DNA of 64,000 nt from Thiohalocapsa sp963704155 (GTDB taxonomy: Bacteria > Pseudomonadota > Gammaproteobacteria > Chromatiales > Chromatiaceae). The notes beneath the pieces are model-generated. The model had not been told where the DNA came from and ran no database searches. It saw only the letters and a program-made list of their open reading frames with translations. Within the stretch, counting starts at the first letter, position 1; each line of letters opens with the position of its first letter. The stretch covers positions 21,994 through 85,993 of the forward strand of contig CAVPHF010000019.1 in assembly GCA_963704155.1 (NCBI GenBank). Reading direction: 5' to 3'. A program made the translations under genes and the position numbers. Positions 27,253 through 36,722 of the stretch are shown one piece after another.

Positions 27253-28149
27253 ATGTCTCTGCCTGCCGAGCGTGCCCAGAACATCGCGCGCGTCCTAATC
27301 GAGGCGCTGCCCTATATCCGCCGTTTCAGCGGCAAGACCATGGTCATCAAGTATGGCGGCAATGCCATGGTGGACCAGCGTCTTAAAGAAGGCTTCGCGC
27401 GCGATGTGGTGCTGATGAAGCTGGTTGGCCTGAATCCGGTGGTCGTGCACGGCGGCGGCCCGCAAATCGGTGCGCTGCTGGAGCGCCTCGGCAAGGCCAG
27501 TGAGTTCGTACAGGGTATGCGGGTGACCGACAGCGAGACCATGGACGTGGTAGAGATGGTGCTCGGCGGCTTGGTCAACAAAGAGATTGTCACGCTAATC
27601 AATCGTCACGGCGGCTCGGCCGTCGGTTTGACCGGCAAGGACGGCGATCTCATCCGGGCGCGCAAACTCATGCTGCGCCGCGATGCACCGGAACTCGCTG
27701 TGCCCGAGATCATCGACATTGGACATGTCGGCGAGGTCGATAGCATCGATCCCGAGGTCGTGCACATGTTGGTGGGCGGAAATTTCATCCCTGTGATCGC
27801 ACCAATTGGCGTCGGCGCAGACGGTTTTTCCTACAACATCAATGCCGATCTAGTGGCGGGCAAGGTGGCTGAGGTGCTGCGCGCCGAGAAGCTGATCCTG
27901 CTGACCAATACCGCCGGCCTAATGGACGAGCAGGGCGACTTGATCCGCGACCTGGACGTCGCGCGCGTGAACGCCCTGGTTGACGACGGCGTCATTCATG
28001 GCGGCATGCTGCCGAAGATCCGCTGTGCGCTGGAGGCCGTTCAGGCGGGTGTCAAGGCCGTTCACATCCTTGACGGCCGGGTGGAGCATGCGGTCATGCT
28101 CGATCTGTTCACGGACGAGGGGGTCGGTACCCTGATTCGATCGCGCTGA
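27253..28149 (+). CDS. argB: Acetylglutamate kinase
   Basis: 298 residues. Phosphorylates N-acetylglutamate, the second step of arginine synthesis and often its control point. It shows V-I-K-Y-G-G-N-A-M near residue 33, V-V-H-G-G-G-P-Q-I near 67, N-I-N-A-D near 195 and the final G-G-M-L-P-K-I. The ATG at 27253 fits the family start. An in-frame TTG overlapping the algC stop would add 16 unlikely residues. algC-argB adjacency is the usual gammaproteobacterial order. Confidence 0.96.
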   Translation: MSLPAERAQNIARVLIEALPYIRRFSGKTMVIKYGGNAMVDQRLKEGFARDVVLMKLVGLNPVVVHGGGPQIGALLERLGKASEFVQGMRVTDSETMDVVEMVLGGLVNKEIVTLINRHGGSAVGLTGKDGDLIRARKLMLRRDAPELAVPEIIDIGHVGEVDSIDPEVVHMLVGGNFIPVIAPIGVGADGFSYNINADLVAGKVAEVLRAEKLILLTNTAGLMDEQGDLIRDLDVARVNALVDDGVIHGGMLPKIRCALEAVQAGVKAVHILDGRVEHAVMLDLFTDEGVGTLIRSR

Positions 28150-28176
28150 TCCGCTGGGCGCCTCGTCGCTGCTTTC

Positions 28177-29235
28177 TCAGCGGGCTGCCTGGGCGGCGCT
28201 GCTGTGCAGGGCCGCTCGGAATCCGTCTAGGATCTTCAGCCGATCATCGGTGCGGCAGCGCTTGGGATTGGCGGAATAACTGATGCACTGCAGGTCGAGG
28301 AAGATCAGCGCTCCTCGTTGATCCTCGTTCCAGAGTCGCGACACCGTAAGGCCAATGTCCGTCTCCGCGGTTGGCGCGGCGGTGATGACGATATCGGCGC
28401 CCGTCGTCTCGATCGGTAGCGTTGCATGTTGCTCCAGGTAGGCTCGAGCACGCAGCCAGAGTCGATCGCATTCGGTCGGGTCATTACATTCCACCAGATT
28501 TTCCAGCAGCGGCTTCGGCCTTAGCGCCTGGTCTTCGGCTCCGGACTCGGGAAGGTCGTTCAATTGCAGGAAACGCTTCAGATCGCGGGCGAAGCTCGCG
28601 TGAATCTCCTGCTTCTGTTGTTCGCGTTCGACGATTGTCGCCATCGATTGGCTCATGGAACGTTGCGCTCTGGCGATGCCTTCTTCCAGTTGCTCCGAGA
28701 CCGGCTCGCCGGCACGCTCTAGATCGGCTGCCTGGCTACGCAACTTAGCGAGCCATTCCTGCTGGCGGCGGGTACTGCCCTTGGTGACCTGAATCTGTAC
28801 GTCGATGGCGGACACCAAGCCGTCTCGTACCATGATCAAGTCGTCGGCGCTTCGAAAGGTATTCAGCAGCACGCGGTCGGCGGCCTGCTGCTGTTCGATC
28901 AGCCGTTGTTGTTCCGCGCGCAGCCGCTCCAGCTCGCGCTCACGCTGAATCTCTTCCGGGGTCTTGGCGGGCGGTATGGTGCGCACGCGAACGCCGTCGT
29001 CGGATAGCTCGGTGTGACCGCGCTCGGCTTGGCTGGGCGGGATCTTGTCGGTGTAGTGTATGTTGCCCTGGTCATCGACCCAACGATACAGCTGCGCCGC
29101 CGCCTCGCAGCTGGGCCAGTAAAGGCTCAATGCGGCCACCAGGGCCAGCGTCAGCGCCGCCGCGGCAGAGCGTCTGCCGAGCGTGTCAGCACGCGTTATT
29201 GGGAATGCGCAATCGCGGCCAAGGGTCTCGTGCAT
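28177..29235 (-). CDS. DUF4124 domain protein, exported or anchored
   Basis: About 352 residues from the chosen ATG. A hydrophobic helix (A-A-A-A-L-T-L-A-L-V-A-A-L-S-L) near residues 22-40 serves as signal or anchor. It is followed by the DUF4124 signature L-Y-R-W-V-D-D-Q-G-N-I-H-Y-T-D-K-I-P-P. Residues 100-240 are Glu/Gln/Arg-rich and predicted coiled coil. The tail has three Cys (N-P-T-E-C-D-R-L-W region and the end). DUF4124 proteins are periplasmic and of unknown role. Convergent with argB. Confidence 0.85.
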   Translation of the reverse strand: MHETLGRDCAFPITRADTLGRRSAAAALTLALVAALSLYWPSCEAAAQLYRWVDDQGNIHYTDKIPPSQAERGHTELSDDGVRVRTIPPAKTPEEIQRERELERLRAEQQRLIEQQQAADRVLLNTFRSADDLIMVRDGLVSAIDVQIQVTKGSTRRQQEWLAKLRSQAADLERAGEPVSEQLEEGIARAQRSMSQSMATIVEREQQKQEIHASFARDLKRFLQLNDLPESGAEDQALRPKPLLENLVECNDPTECDRLWLRARAYLEQHATLPIETTGADIVITAAPTAETDIGLTVSRLWNEDQRGALIFLDLQCISYSANPKRCRTDDRLKILDGFRAALHSSAAQAAR

Positions 29236-29459
29236 GTCGGTCGTCTCATCTGCCACTGCCGATCGGGGACGCGCGGCTGTGCCCTTAGATGCAGCGCAAG
29301 GGTGATGCAGCACACGGGGCGTTTTAGCGAAGACACGCCGCCTGTCAAGCGGCAGTCTAGTGCATCGTGTCGCGCCGAAATGCGAAGTGGTGCCGATAAT
29401 TGAATACCTCTGGGCATTAACGCCAAGACATCAATCGGCGCAGTGTGTCACTGCCGCCG

Positions 29460-30104
29460 TCAGTCGGCACCGTACTGGTCGCGGTACGCGGCCAACGCGG
29501 CGCCGAAGCCGGCGTTTGGTCCGTCTTCGTCGAGGTAGGCAATCAGGTCGTGCAGCGTTACGATGCTGACCGTGCGCAGCCCGAACTGCTGCTGAATCTC
29601 GTCTATCGCGGACCCGCTGCCATCGCCGCGTTCGCAGCGGTCGAGCGCGATCAGTACGCCGGCCGTCTGCGCGCCGGCGGCCTGGATCTGGGCCATCGAT
29701 TCGCGCACCGATGTGCCCGCGGTGATCACGTCGTCGATGATCAGCACCTTGCCGCGCAAGGGGCTGCCAACGATGTGTCCGCCTTCGCCGTGGTCTTTCG
29801 CCTCTTTGCGGTTGAAGGCGTACGGGAGGTCGAGTCCATGGCGCTCGGCGAGGGCGATCGCGGTGCTTGCCGCCAGCGGAATTCCCTTGTAGGCGGGCCC
29901 AAACAGCATGTCGGGTTGGAGCCTCGAGGCAGTCAGTGCCTGGGCGTAGAACTGACCCAGCCGGGCGAGGCTGCTGCCGCGGTTGAACAGCCCGGCATTG
30001 AAGAAGTAGGGGCTCTCGCGCCCGGACTTGAGCTGAAAGTGGCCGAAGCGCAGGACACCGGTCTCGATTGCAAACTGGAGAAAGTCGCGCTGATAGGGCT
30101 GCAT
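29460..30104 (-). CDS. pyrE: Orotate phosphoribosyltransferase
   Basis: 214 residues. Makes orotidine 5'-phosphate from orotate and PRPP in pyrimidine synthesis. The phosphoribosyl-pyrophosphate loop V-L-I-I-D-D-V-I-T-A-G-T-S lies near residue 118, and G-P-A-Y-K-G-I-P near 68. M-Q-P-Y-Q-R-D-F is the standard family start. An extended frame upstream is not conserved. Confidence 0.97.
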   Translation of the reverse strand: MQPYQRDFLQFAIETGVLRFGHFQLKSGRESPYFFNAGLFNRGSSLARLGQFYAQALTASRLQPDMLFGPAYKGIPLAASTAIALAERHGLDLPYAFNRKEAKDHGEGGHIVGSPLRGKVLIIDDVITAGTSVRESMAQIQAAGAQTAGVLIALDRCERGDGSGSAIDEIQQQFGLRTVSIVTLHDLIAYLDEDGPNAGFGAALAAYRDQYGAD

Positions 30105-30239
30105 GGCGTGGTCCTGGCAAATGTGTGATTGCGTCGTCATGATCTTTGAAACTGTATTTGCCTGCCAGCGCGCAGAAGCCTGGTATTGGGCTGGCGCGGC
30201 CACGGACCGCCCGAATCGGTCACAGGCGCTCGATCAACG

Positions 30240-30920
30240 GTGAGCGCCTCGCTTCTTACAGCGTTCCTGGTCGGATTGCTCGGCGGCGTCCATTGCGTGG
30301 GTATGTGCGGCGGTATCGTCGCAACACTCACGATGGGGTTGGCGCCGGAACACCGGCGCGGCATTGGCTCTCTGCTGCCGTATCAGCTCGCCTACAACCT
30401 GGGCCGTTTGGGCGGGTATGCGCTGGCCGGTGCGGTGATCGGGGCCGTTGGCGCCATCTTGCTGCAGTCGGTGGCCTTGCACTGGGCACAGCGTGCCCTC
30501 TATCTGCTCTCCGCCGCCTTCATGATTGCGCTCGGCCTCTACCTTGGCGGCTGGTGGCGTGGACTGATCTGGGTCGAGCGTGCGGGCGGGCTCTTGTGGC
30601 GCCGCCTGGAGCCCTGGGGTCGAAAGCTGCTGCCGGTTCGGCATTGGTGGCAGGCATTCGCGGTTGGTCTGGTCTGGGCCTGGCTCCCCTGCGGCCTCGT
30701 CTACAGCGTGTTGATTCTGGCGCTCGGCGCGGGCGGGCCGCTGCAAGGCGCGGCGATGATGCTCGCCTTCGGACTCGGCACGCTGCCGAACCTGCTCGGT
30801 ATCGGTCTGCTGGCCGGAGCGGCGGCGCGATACTCCGAACTGGTTTGGCTTCGGCGTGCGGCCGGTCTGCTGGTGATGGGATTTGGCCTCTACGCGCTTT
30901 GGCAGCTGATCTTGCTCTAA
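30240..30920 (+). CDS. Sulfite exporter TauE/SafE-like membrane protein (UreH/DsbD-like fold)
   Basis: About 226 residues with six hydrophobic segments. It opens with a membrane helix and the motif H-C-V-G-M-C-G-G-I, and later has A-W-L-P-C-G-L-V-Y-S. The Cys-rich helices are typical of the short SafE/UreH-like family found near cytochrome oxidase assembly genes and implicated in metal or sulfur-compound movement. No cco genes are here, so substrate and role stay open. The start is GTG at 30240, since the residues before it are not membrane-like. Confidence 0.8.
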   Translation: MSASLLTAFLVGLLGGVHCVGMCGGIVATLTMGLAPEHRRGIGSLLPYQLAYNLGRLGGYALAGAVIGAVGAILLQSVALHWAQRALYLLSAAFMIALGLYLGGWWRGLIWVERAGGLLWRRLEPWGRKLLPVRHWWQAFAVGLVWAWLPCGLVYSVLILALGAGGPLQGAAMMLAFGLGTLPNLLGIGLLAGAAARYSELVWLRRAAGLLVMGFGLYALWQLILL

Positions 30921-30994
30921 TCGAGTCACCAGCTGCCAGCGGTACCATGCCGCTTGGGCGATGCGACGGCGCCGCCGTTGGCATCAGCGACAGG

Positions 30995-31570
30995 CTAAAA
31001 GGGGCTGCCGGTCAGAAATTGTAACGGCGGAAGCAGCAGCATCTCCAGCAGCACCAGCCCGACCATGACCACCATCGGTGACAGATCGATGCCACTGATT
31101 GGCGGAATAAGGCGCTGCGCGGGGCGCATGATGGGGTCGGTCAGGCGTGTCAGGAGATCGACGGCCGGATTGTAGGGGTCCGGATTGACCCAGCTCAGAA
31201 TCACCCGGATGAGCACGGCGAACAGGAAGATGCTGATGATCAGGCCGAGCAGCGCCGGAATCGCCCAGGCGACGGCGGCGAGCGGGTTGCGGCCGAGTCC
31301 GAGCAGCAGGCTCAGTATCGCCAGCTCAGCCGCCTTCAGCAGCCAGGCCAGCACGATGGAGGCGGTGTCGAGGCCGCGATAACCGGGAATCACCTTGCGC
31401 AGCGGGCGCAGTGCAGGAGACGTCAGTTTGACCACGAACTGCGACACGGGATTGTAAAAGTCTGCCCGCGCCCATTGCAGCATGAAGCGGATGACGACCA
31501 GCGCAATGTAAAGACCGAAGGCGGTCTTGATCAAAAAGATCAGCGGATTGGTGAAGTAGGCCTCGGTCAT
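30995..31570 (-). CDS. YggT family membrane protein
   Basis: 191 residues with two copies of the YggT unit. Each copy is a pair of hydrophobic helices with an R-(V/F)-(I/M)-(L)-(S/Q)-W turn: I-R-F-M-L-Q-W near residue 24 and I-R-V-I-L-S-W near 121. Length and duplicated layout match the proteobacterial family, linked to osmotic tolerance and envelope function. The start overlaps the proC stop by four bases, an arrangement conserved in gammaproteobacteria. Confidence 0.92.
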   Translation of the reverse strand: MTEAYFTNPLIFLIKTAFGLYIALVVIRFMLQWARADFYNPVSQFVVKLTSPALRPLRKVIPGYRGLDTASIVLAWLLKAAELAILSLLLGLGRNPLAAVAWAIPALLGLIISIFLFAVLIRVILSWVNPDPYNPAVDLLTRLTDPIMRPAQRLIPPISGIDLSPMVVMVGLVLLEMLLLPPLQFLTGSPF

Positions 31571-32397
31571 TTGTCTTCTCCCAGCAGGGTCGACAGCTCT
31601 GCGGCACGACTGCGTGCTGCGGCCACCGCGCGCCCTACCAGCGCCTCCAGTCCGCCGTCGGCGAATGCCCTGAGCGCCTGCTCCGTGGTGCCGCCTGGTG
31701 AGGTGACGCGCTCGCGCAGCTGCTGAGGTGAATCATCGCTCTCCACCGCCATGCGCGCCGCACCCAAGGCCGTCTGTATGCTAAGCAGGCGCGCCGCCTC
31801 GGCATCCAGTCCTTGTTCGATGCCGGCCTTCTCCAATGCCTCCATGAACAGAAAGAAATACGCCGGACCGCTGCCTGAGACAGCGGTGACCGCGTCCAGC
31901 TCGGATTCCGTCTCGACCCAGCGCGTGAGGCCGCCGGCGCGCAGGATCTCCTCGGCGAGATTGCGCTGCGTGGCAGTGGTGTCGGCATTTGCGTGTAGGC
32001 CGATCGCGCCGGACTGGACCATCACCGGGGTGTTGGGCATGGTGCGCACCAAGGCCAGCGGTCGACCGAGCCAGTGCGTCATGCTGGCCTCGGTGACACC
32101 GGCCATGATCGAGACGACCAATGGGACGGGATCAGTCAGCAGCGGAGCCAGCTCCCGGCAGACGGATGGCGCCATTTGCGGTTTCACGCAGAGCAACAGC
32201 ACCTGGGCTCCCGCCACGGCGGCGGCGTTGTCAGGTGCGGCATTGATGCCGTAGGTCGCGGCGAGATGGGCACACTTTTCGGCCAGCGGATCGCTGACCG
32301 TGAGTGCCGATGGTTCGTGACCGTCGGCAATCAGGCCGGCGATCAGGCTATGGGCCATGTTGCCGCCGCCAATGAAGGCGATACGCGTTCGGGTCAT
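31567..32397 (-). CDS. proC: Pyrroline-5-carboxylate reductase
   Basis: 276 residues from M-T-R-T-R-I-A-F-I-G-G-G-N-M-A, a Rossmann dinucleotide motif at the N-terminus. The C-terminal dimer domain has V-S-G-S-G-P-A-Y-F-F and R-E-R-V-T-S-P-G-G-T-T. Last step of proline synthesis. In-frame Met codons lie 2 and 10 codons upstream, and a GTG overlapping the yggS stop is possible. None has a clear ribosome site, so the exact start is uncertain. Coupled to yggT downstream. Confidence 0.94.
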   Translation of the reverse strand: MTRTRIAFIGGGNMAHSLIAGLIADGHEPSALTVSDPLAEKCAHLAATYGINAAPDNAAAVAGAQVLLLCVKPQMAPSVCRELAPLLTDPVPLVVSIMAGVTEASMTHWLGRPLALVRTMPNTPVMVQSGAIGLHANADTTATQRNLAEEILRAGGLTRWVETESELDAVTAVSGSGPAYFFLFMEALEKAGIEQGLDAEAARLLSIQTALGAARMAVESDDSPQQLRERVTSPGGTTEQALRAFADGGLEALVGRAVAAARSRAAELSTLLGEDK

Positions 32398-32465
32398 GGA
32401 CATGGTGTCGTCAAGGCGTGTTGTCATGAGTGATTGGAGCGATGCCGCACCGCCAAGGCCAAGCG

Positions 32466-33170
32466 TCACAGCGGGGTCCGCGGCCCAAAGATGGCGGTGC
32501 CGATCCGCACTATTGTAGCGCCCTCGGCGATAGCCGCTTCAAGGTCCTCGGACATCCCCATGGACAGCACCGGCAGCGGCAGCTCCGGCCGCGCCAGTGA
32601 GTCGCGGAGTTCGCGCAAGGCGGCAAACGGACGCCGCTGGGCGTCGAAGTCGTCGCTTGGTGCCGGCAGCGTCATCAGTCCCTCGACGCGCAGCTTTCCG
32701 AGCCCGGCGCAGGCGTCCAAGAACTCGGCGACTTGCTCCGGCTCGAGGCCGGCCTTGTTCGCCTCGCCGCTCAGGTTGACCTGGATGCAGACCCGCAATG
32801 GCACCTGGTCGTCGCGCCTATGGCTGTTGAGACGCCGCGCATGCTTGATGTCGCAAAGGCTGTGTACCCAATCGAAGCCGGTCGCGATGTCGCGCGTCTT
32901 GTTGCTCTGGATCCGGCCGATGAAGTGCCATTCGAGGGCGAGCGCACGCAGCTCGGCCTGTTTCGGCAGAGCCTCTTGGGCGTAGCTTTCACCAAAGGCG
33001 GTTTGGCCGGCAGCATGCGCGGCGACGATCTTAGCCGCCGGCTGAACCTTGCTGACGGCGAGCAGCGCAACGCTGCCGGCGTCGCGCCCGAAGCCTGTCT
33101 CGGCTTCCTGGACGCGAGCGCGAACGCGCTCCAGGCGTGCTGCAACCGTTGCCCTGTCGTCATTGGACAT
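32466..33170 (-). CDS. Pyridoxal phosphate homeostasis protein (YggS/PLPBP)
   Basis: 234 residues, an alanine-racemase-like barrel binding PLP. The Lys that carries PLP lies in L-L-A-V-S-K-V-Q-P near residue 37. H-F-I-G-R-I-Q-S-N-K near 82 and S-M-G-M-S-E-D-L near 205 are family hallmarks. It buffers PLP and affects amino-acid pools rather than catalysing a known reaction. yggS-proC-yggT is a conserved gene run. Confidence 0.95.
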   Translation of the reverse strand: MSNDDRATVAARLERVRARVQEAETGFGRDAGSVALLAVSKVQPAAKIVAAHAAGQTAFGESYAQEALPKQAELRALALEWHFIGRIQSNKTRDIATGFDWVHSLCDIKHARRLNSHRRDDQVPLRVCIQVNLSGEANKAGLEPEQVAEFLDACAGLGKLRVEGLMTLPAPSDDFDAQRRPFAALRELRDSLARPELPLPVLSMGMSEDLEAAIAEGATIVRIGTAIFGPRTPL

Positions 33171-33199
33171 ACTGAGGTCTCGGCGCGCCCGGCCCGTGA

Positions 33200-33832
33200 T
33201 CAGGTGCGCTCGGCACGCAGTCTGCGCACCAGTTGGGTCAGGGCTTGGCCGCGATGGCTGAGCGCGTTCTTGGTCGATGCGTCCAACTCTGCCGAACTGC
33301 GGTGCTGACCGGGCACGTAGAAGATCGGGTCGTAGCCGAAGCCGTTATTGCCGCGCGGCGCCTCCAGGATACGGCCTTCCCACGTGCCCTGACAGAGCAA
33401 TGGGGTCGGGTCTTCGGCGTGGCGCATGTAGACCATCACGCATTGGAAGCGCGCGCCGCGTTCGGCTTCTGGCACGCCTTTCAGCGCTGCCAGCAGTTTG
33501 TCGCAGTTGGCGGCATCGCCCGAACCGGCGCCGGCGTAACGTGCGGAATAGATGCCGGGGGCGCCGTGCAGGGCGTCCACCTCGAGCCCGGAGTCATCGG
33601 CGATGGCGGCCAGGCCGCTGGCCGCGGAGGCATGTCGGGCCTTGAGGATGGCGTTTTCGACGAAGCTCAGACCCGTTTCTTCGGCCTCATCGATGCCGAA
33701 CTCGCCCTGGGGTCGTACGCGCACGCCGGCCTGCGCGAGCATCTGGTTGATCTCTCGAACCTTGCCGCCGTTGTTGCTGGCCAGAACGATGTCATGCTGC
33801 ACGATGTCCGGCTTGAGTCTGTCGATCGACAT
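33200..33832 (-). CDS. rdgB: Non-canonical purine NTP pyrophosphatase (RdgB/HAM1)
   Basis: 210 residues. Hydrolyses dITP and XTP to keep damaged purines out of nucleic acids. Motifs: I-V-L-A-S-N-N-G-G-K-V-R-E near the start, F-V-E-N-A-I-L-K-A-R, A-D-D-S-G-L-E-V-D-A and F-G-Y-D-P-I-F. The start at 33832 was chosen by family fit. An in-frame upstream extension overlaps the rph 3' end. Confidence 0.96.
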   Translation of the reverse strand: MSIDRLKPDIVQHDIVLASNNGGKVREINQMLAQAGVRVRPQGEFGIDEAEETGLSFVENAILKARHASAASGLAAIADDSGLEVDALHGAPGIYSARYAGAGSGDAANCDKLLAALKGVPEAERGARFQCVMVYMRHAEDPTPLLCQGTWEGRILEAPRGNNGFGYDPIFYVPGQHRSSAELDASTKNALSHRGQALTQLVRRLRAERT

Positions 33833-33890
33833 GCTGGTTCTCTCCGTCCGCCGGCCCTGACGGCCATCGGCTCGCGTTGTCTGGTTAATC

Positions 33891-34607
33891 TTAGGCCGAG
33901 AGTGCCGCCAGCTGTGCCGCCAACAGTTGCTCGACGCCCGCCTCGGCAAGGTCCAGCAGCGCGTTCAACTCCTGCCTCGAGAAGGCCTTGGCCTCGGCCG
34001 TGCCCTGTACCTCGATCAGTCCGCCGGTGCCGTTCATGACGACGTTCATGTCTGTCTCCGCGGCGCTGTCCTCGGCGTAGTCCAGATCCAGTATCGGGGT
34101 CCCTTCGAACACGCCCACCGATACCGCGGCAATCTGGTGTCGGATCGGAGACGCGGTGAGTTGGCCGTCGCCTGTCAGCGCCGCCACGGCGTCAGTGAGC
34201 GCGACCCAGGCGCCGGTGATGGCCGCCGTGCGGGTGCCACCGTCGGCCTGAATCACGTCGCAGTCGAGCGTGATGGTGCGCTCGCCGAGTGCCCGCAGAT
34301 CGGCAGCGGCGCGCAGCGAACGACCGATCAGGCGCTGAATCTCCAAGGTGCGGCCGCCTTGACGACCACGCGCGGCCTCGCGTGCCGTGCGCTCGCCGGT
34401 AGAGCGCGGCAACATGCCGTATTCGGCGGTGATCCAGCCGCTGCCCGCGCCGCGAAGGAAGGGCGGGACGCGCTCCTCGACACTCGCCGTGCACAGCACG
34501 CGCGTGTCACCGAATTCGGCCAGCACCGAGCCTTCGGCGTGCCGTGTGTATCCGCGGGTCAGAACGATCGGCCGCAACTGGTCCGGGCGACGGTTGGATG
34601 GGCGCAT
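33891..34607 (-). CDS. rph: Ribonuclease PH
   Basis: 238 residues, starting M-R-P-S-N-R-R-P-D-Q-L-R-P. A phosphorolytic 3'-5' exoribonuclease that trims tRNA and rRNA ends. G-S-V-L-A-E-F-G-D-T-R-V, R-Q-G-G-R-T-L-E-I-Q-R-L-I-G-R-S-L-R and D-C-D-V-I-Q-A-D-G-G-T-R are all intact, unlike the frameshifted rph of E. coli K-12. Directly upstream of rdgB on the same strand. Confidence 0.97.
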   Translation of the reverse strand: MRPSNRRPDQLRPIVLTRGYTRHAEGSVLAEFGDTRVLCTASVEERVPPFLRGAGSGWITAEYGMLPRSTGERTAREAARGRQGGRTLEIQRLIGRSLRAAADLRALGERTITLDCDVIQADGGTRTAAITGAWVALTDAVAALTGDGQLTASPIRHQIAAVSVGVFEGTPILDLDYAEDSAAETDMNVVMNGTGGLIEVQGTAEAKAFSRQELNALLDLAEAGVEQLLAAQLAALSA

Positions 34608-34671
34608 GGAGTCTCTCGTGTCGTTAAGTAGAGGTCTTGGCCATTGATGTTGGGCGTCGCCGGCAGTCAGG

Positions 34672-35619
34672 TCAAATGCCGGCTTGCGAGTGATTTGTCT
34701 CGCGCGGCGCTTGGGACGATTCGGCGGCGGGTGTTTGGCGACTGTCCTTAGTATGCGCGCGCAGCGCGCGCAGCAGCTCGCCAGCGTCGCGCGGGCGTTT
34801 TGCCGGGTCCATCTGCATGCTCCAGTCGACGATCTCGAGCAGCCAGTCCGGGTAGCGGCCGGCGAGCGCCCGGGTTGCGGGAACCAGGCCATCGGCGGCC
34901 GCCCGCTCGGGCGCTGGCGGCGGCACGGCACCGTCGAAGCAGCAGCGCATTGAGGCGCCGACGGCATAGACATCGGTCCAAGGACCGATGTCTCCGGTCA
35001 GGCGGTACTGCTCCGTCGGCGAATAGCCGCTGGTGATGACTTGGCTGCCAAGGCTGCCGCCGGTGGTCATCAGGTGCACAGCACCCAGATCGAGCAGCAA
35101 GGGGTCGTGCCCGTTGCGCAGATGGATGTTGCCTGGTTTCACATCCAGGTGCAGCATGGACCTTGAGTGCATCAATGCCAGGGCGTCCAACAACGGCATG
35201 AAGATCTGCAGCGTCAGCGTGCTGCTGATTCCGCCGCCGCGCTCATGCAGCAGCTGGGCCAGATTACGGCCGCGTTCATGCTGCATCACGATGTAGCCCG
35301 TCTCATTGGCGATGAACAGGTCGAGCACGGCAACGATATGCGGATGACGGAGCGCGGCCATCGCGGCCGCTTCCTGAAAAAACAACCGCCGACTCCTGTG
35401 CAGGCCCTCGCGGCTGCCGGCGGTCAGCGGCAACAGCCGCCCGTCGTCCGCGCGTCGCGCGAGGCGTTTGGGCATCAGCTCCTTGAGCACCACCTCGTCG
35501 CCGGTCTCGTCGTCCTCGGCCAGATAGATAAGACTGAAGCCGCCTTTGCCGATTCTCTCGACGATTCGATAGCTGTCGACTCGGGTGCCAGGGCTGAGGC
35601 TGTCGCGGGCTCCGCTCAT
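34672..35619 (-). CDS. Serine/threonine protein kinase
   Basis: 315 residues with a single Hanks-type kinase domain. It has G-K-G-G-F-S-L-I-Y-L-A near residue 24 and the catalytic Lys in V-V-L-K-E-L. The catalytic loop H-L-D-V-K-P-G-N-I appears with Leu-Asp in place of the usual Arg-Asp (a non-RD kinase), and DLG replaces DFG in L-L-L-D-L-G-A-V. T-S-G-Y-S-P-T-E-Q-Y is the APE-like segment. No transmembrane or sensor region, so it is soluble. It heads the rph-rdgB-yggS-proC run by position. No partner phosphatase is adjacent, and the target is unknown. Confidence 0.9.
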   Translation of the reverse strand: MSGARDSLSPGTRVDSYRIVERIGKGGFSLIYLAEDDETGDEVVLKELMPKRLARRADDGRLLPLTAGSREGLHRSRRLFFQEAAAMAALRHPHIVAVLDLFIANETGYIVMQHERGRNLAQLLHERGGGISSTLTLQIFMPLLDALALMHSRSMLHLDVKPGNIHLRNGHDPLLLDLGAVHLMTTGGSLGSQVITSGYSPTEQYRLTGDIGPWTDVYAVGASMRCCFDGAVPPPAPERAAADGLVPATRALAGRYPDWLLEIVDWSMQMDPAKRPRDAGELLRALRAHTKDSRQTPAAESSQAPRETNHSQAGI

Positions 35620-35855
35620 TGGTGCATTATCGGCGAGATGCGCCGGCTCGGCATCCGATTCTCAGACGGCCGCGTCCGCGGTTCATCAGCGGCCGGGGTC
35701 GGCGAGGCTAGGTCTCGGGTATGATACTGGCACGCCCCCGCGGCGTCGGCGTGGTCGCGCCGACGCAACAGATGACAGATCCCAGCCGACAACTTCCCCG
35801 CGATGTTGTTGAGGCAAGGGCTGATGCGATCGTCGATTAGAGGAATGCTGCGCAG

Positions 35856-36722
35856 ATGATCAAAAGCATGACGGCCTTTGCCCGTGAGAGCGCGTCCACC
35901 GATGTCGGCGATCTGACCTGGGAACTTCGCTCGGTCAACCATCGCTACCTCGAGGCCAACATCCGTCTGCCGGAAGACCTGCGCGGGCTGGAGCCGGCGG
36001 TTCGCGAGCGGTTGGCCGTGCGTTTGAGCCGCGGCAAGGTCGACTGCACGCTGCGTTTCGGTGCGCGGGCCGGCGAGGGCGGCGCGCTGGCCATCAACCA
36101 TCGCCTGATCGAGCAGTTGTTGCAAGCTGCCGACGTCATCGCGACACGCATCGGCGAGCCGGCGACGCCGCATGTGATCGACCTGATGCAGTGGCCGGGT
36201 GTGCTGCAGGAGCCCGAGCGCGATCTGGACGCGGCCGCGGTGGCTGCCCGCGCCCTGCTCGAACGCACGCTCGACCTCTTGGTCGATACGCGGCAACGCG
36301 AGGGTGAGCGTTTGCGCGACCTCATCCTGGAGCGCTGCGACAAGCTGATGGTGCGCGTTGCCGAGGTCCGCACGCGCATGCCCGATGTCTTGGCCGGAAT
36401 CCGCACCCGAATCGCCGAACGCCTGGCCGAGGTGCGGGAGGAATTGGACCCGGCACGGCTGGAACAGGAAATGGCACTGCTCGCACAGCGCCTCGACGTC
36501 AACGAGGAGATGGATCGGCTCACGGTGCATGTGGCGGAGGTCCGCAAGGCGCTTGATGCGGACGGTCCCATCGGCCGGCGATTGGACTTCTTGATGCAGG
36601 AACTCAACCGCGAGGCCAATACGCTCGGCTCCAAGTCTTCCGACGCGGCAGTGACCCTGGCCGCGGTCGACATGAAGGTGCTGATCGAGCAAATGCGCGA
36701 GCAGGTGCAGAACATCGAATGA
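35856..36722 (+). CDS. YicC family endoribonuclease-like protein
   Basis: 288 residues. It begins M-I-K-S-M-T-A-F-A-R-E, has E-L-R-S-V-N-H-R-Y-L-E, and ends with V-D-M-K-V-L-I-E-Q-M-R-E-Q-V-Q-N-I-E, the two conserved blocks of YicC/YloC. E. coli YicC is reported to take part in RNA decay. Its stop overlaps the gmk start as ATGA, and yicC-gmk linkage is widespread. Confidence 0.95.
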   Translation: MIKSMTAFARESASTDVGDLTWELRSVNHRYLEANIRLPEDLRGLEPAVRERLAVRLSRGKVDCTLRFGARAGEGGALAINHRLIEQLLQAADVIATRIGEPATPHVIDLMQWPGVLQEPERDLDAAAVAARALLERTLDLLVDTRQREGERLRDLILERCDKLMVRVAEVRTRMPDVLAGIRTRIAERLAEVREELDPARLEQEMALLAQRLDVNEEMDRLTVHVAEVRKALDADGPIGRRLDFLMQELNREANTLGSKSSDAAVTLAAVDMKVLIEQMREQVQNIE

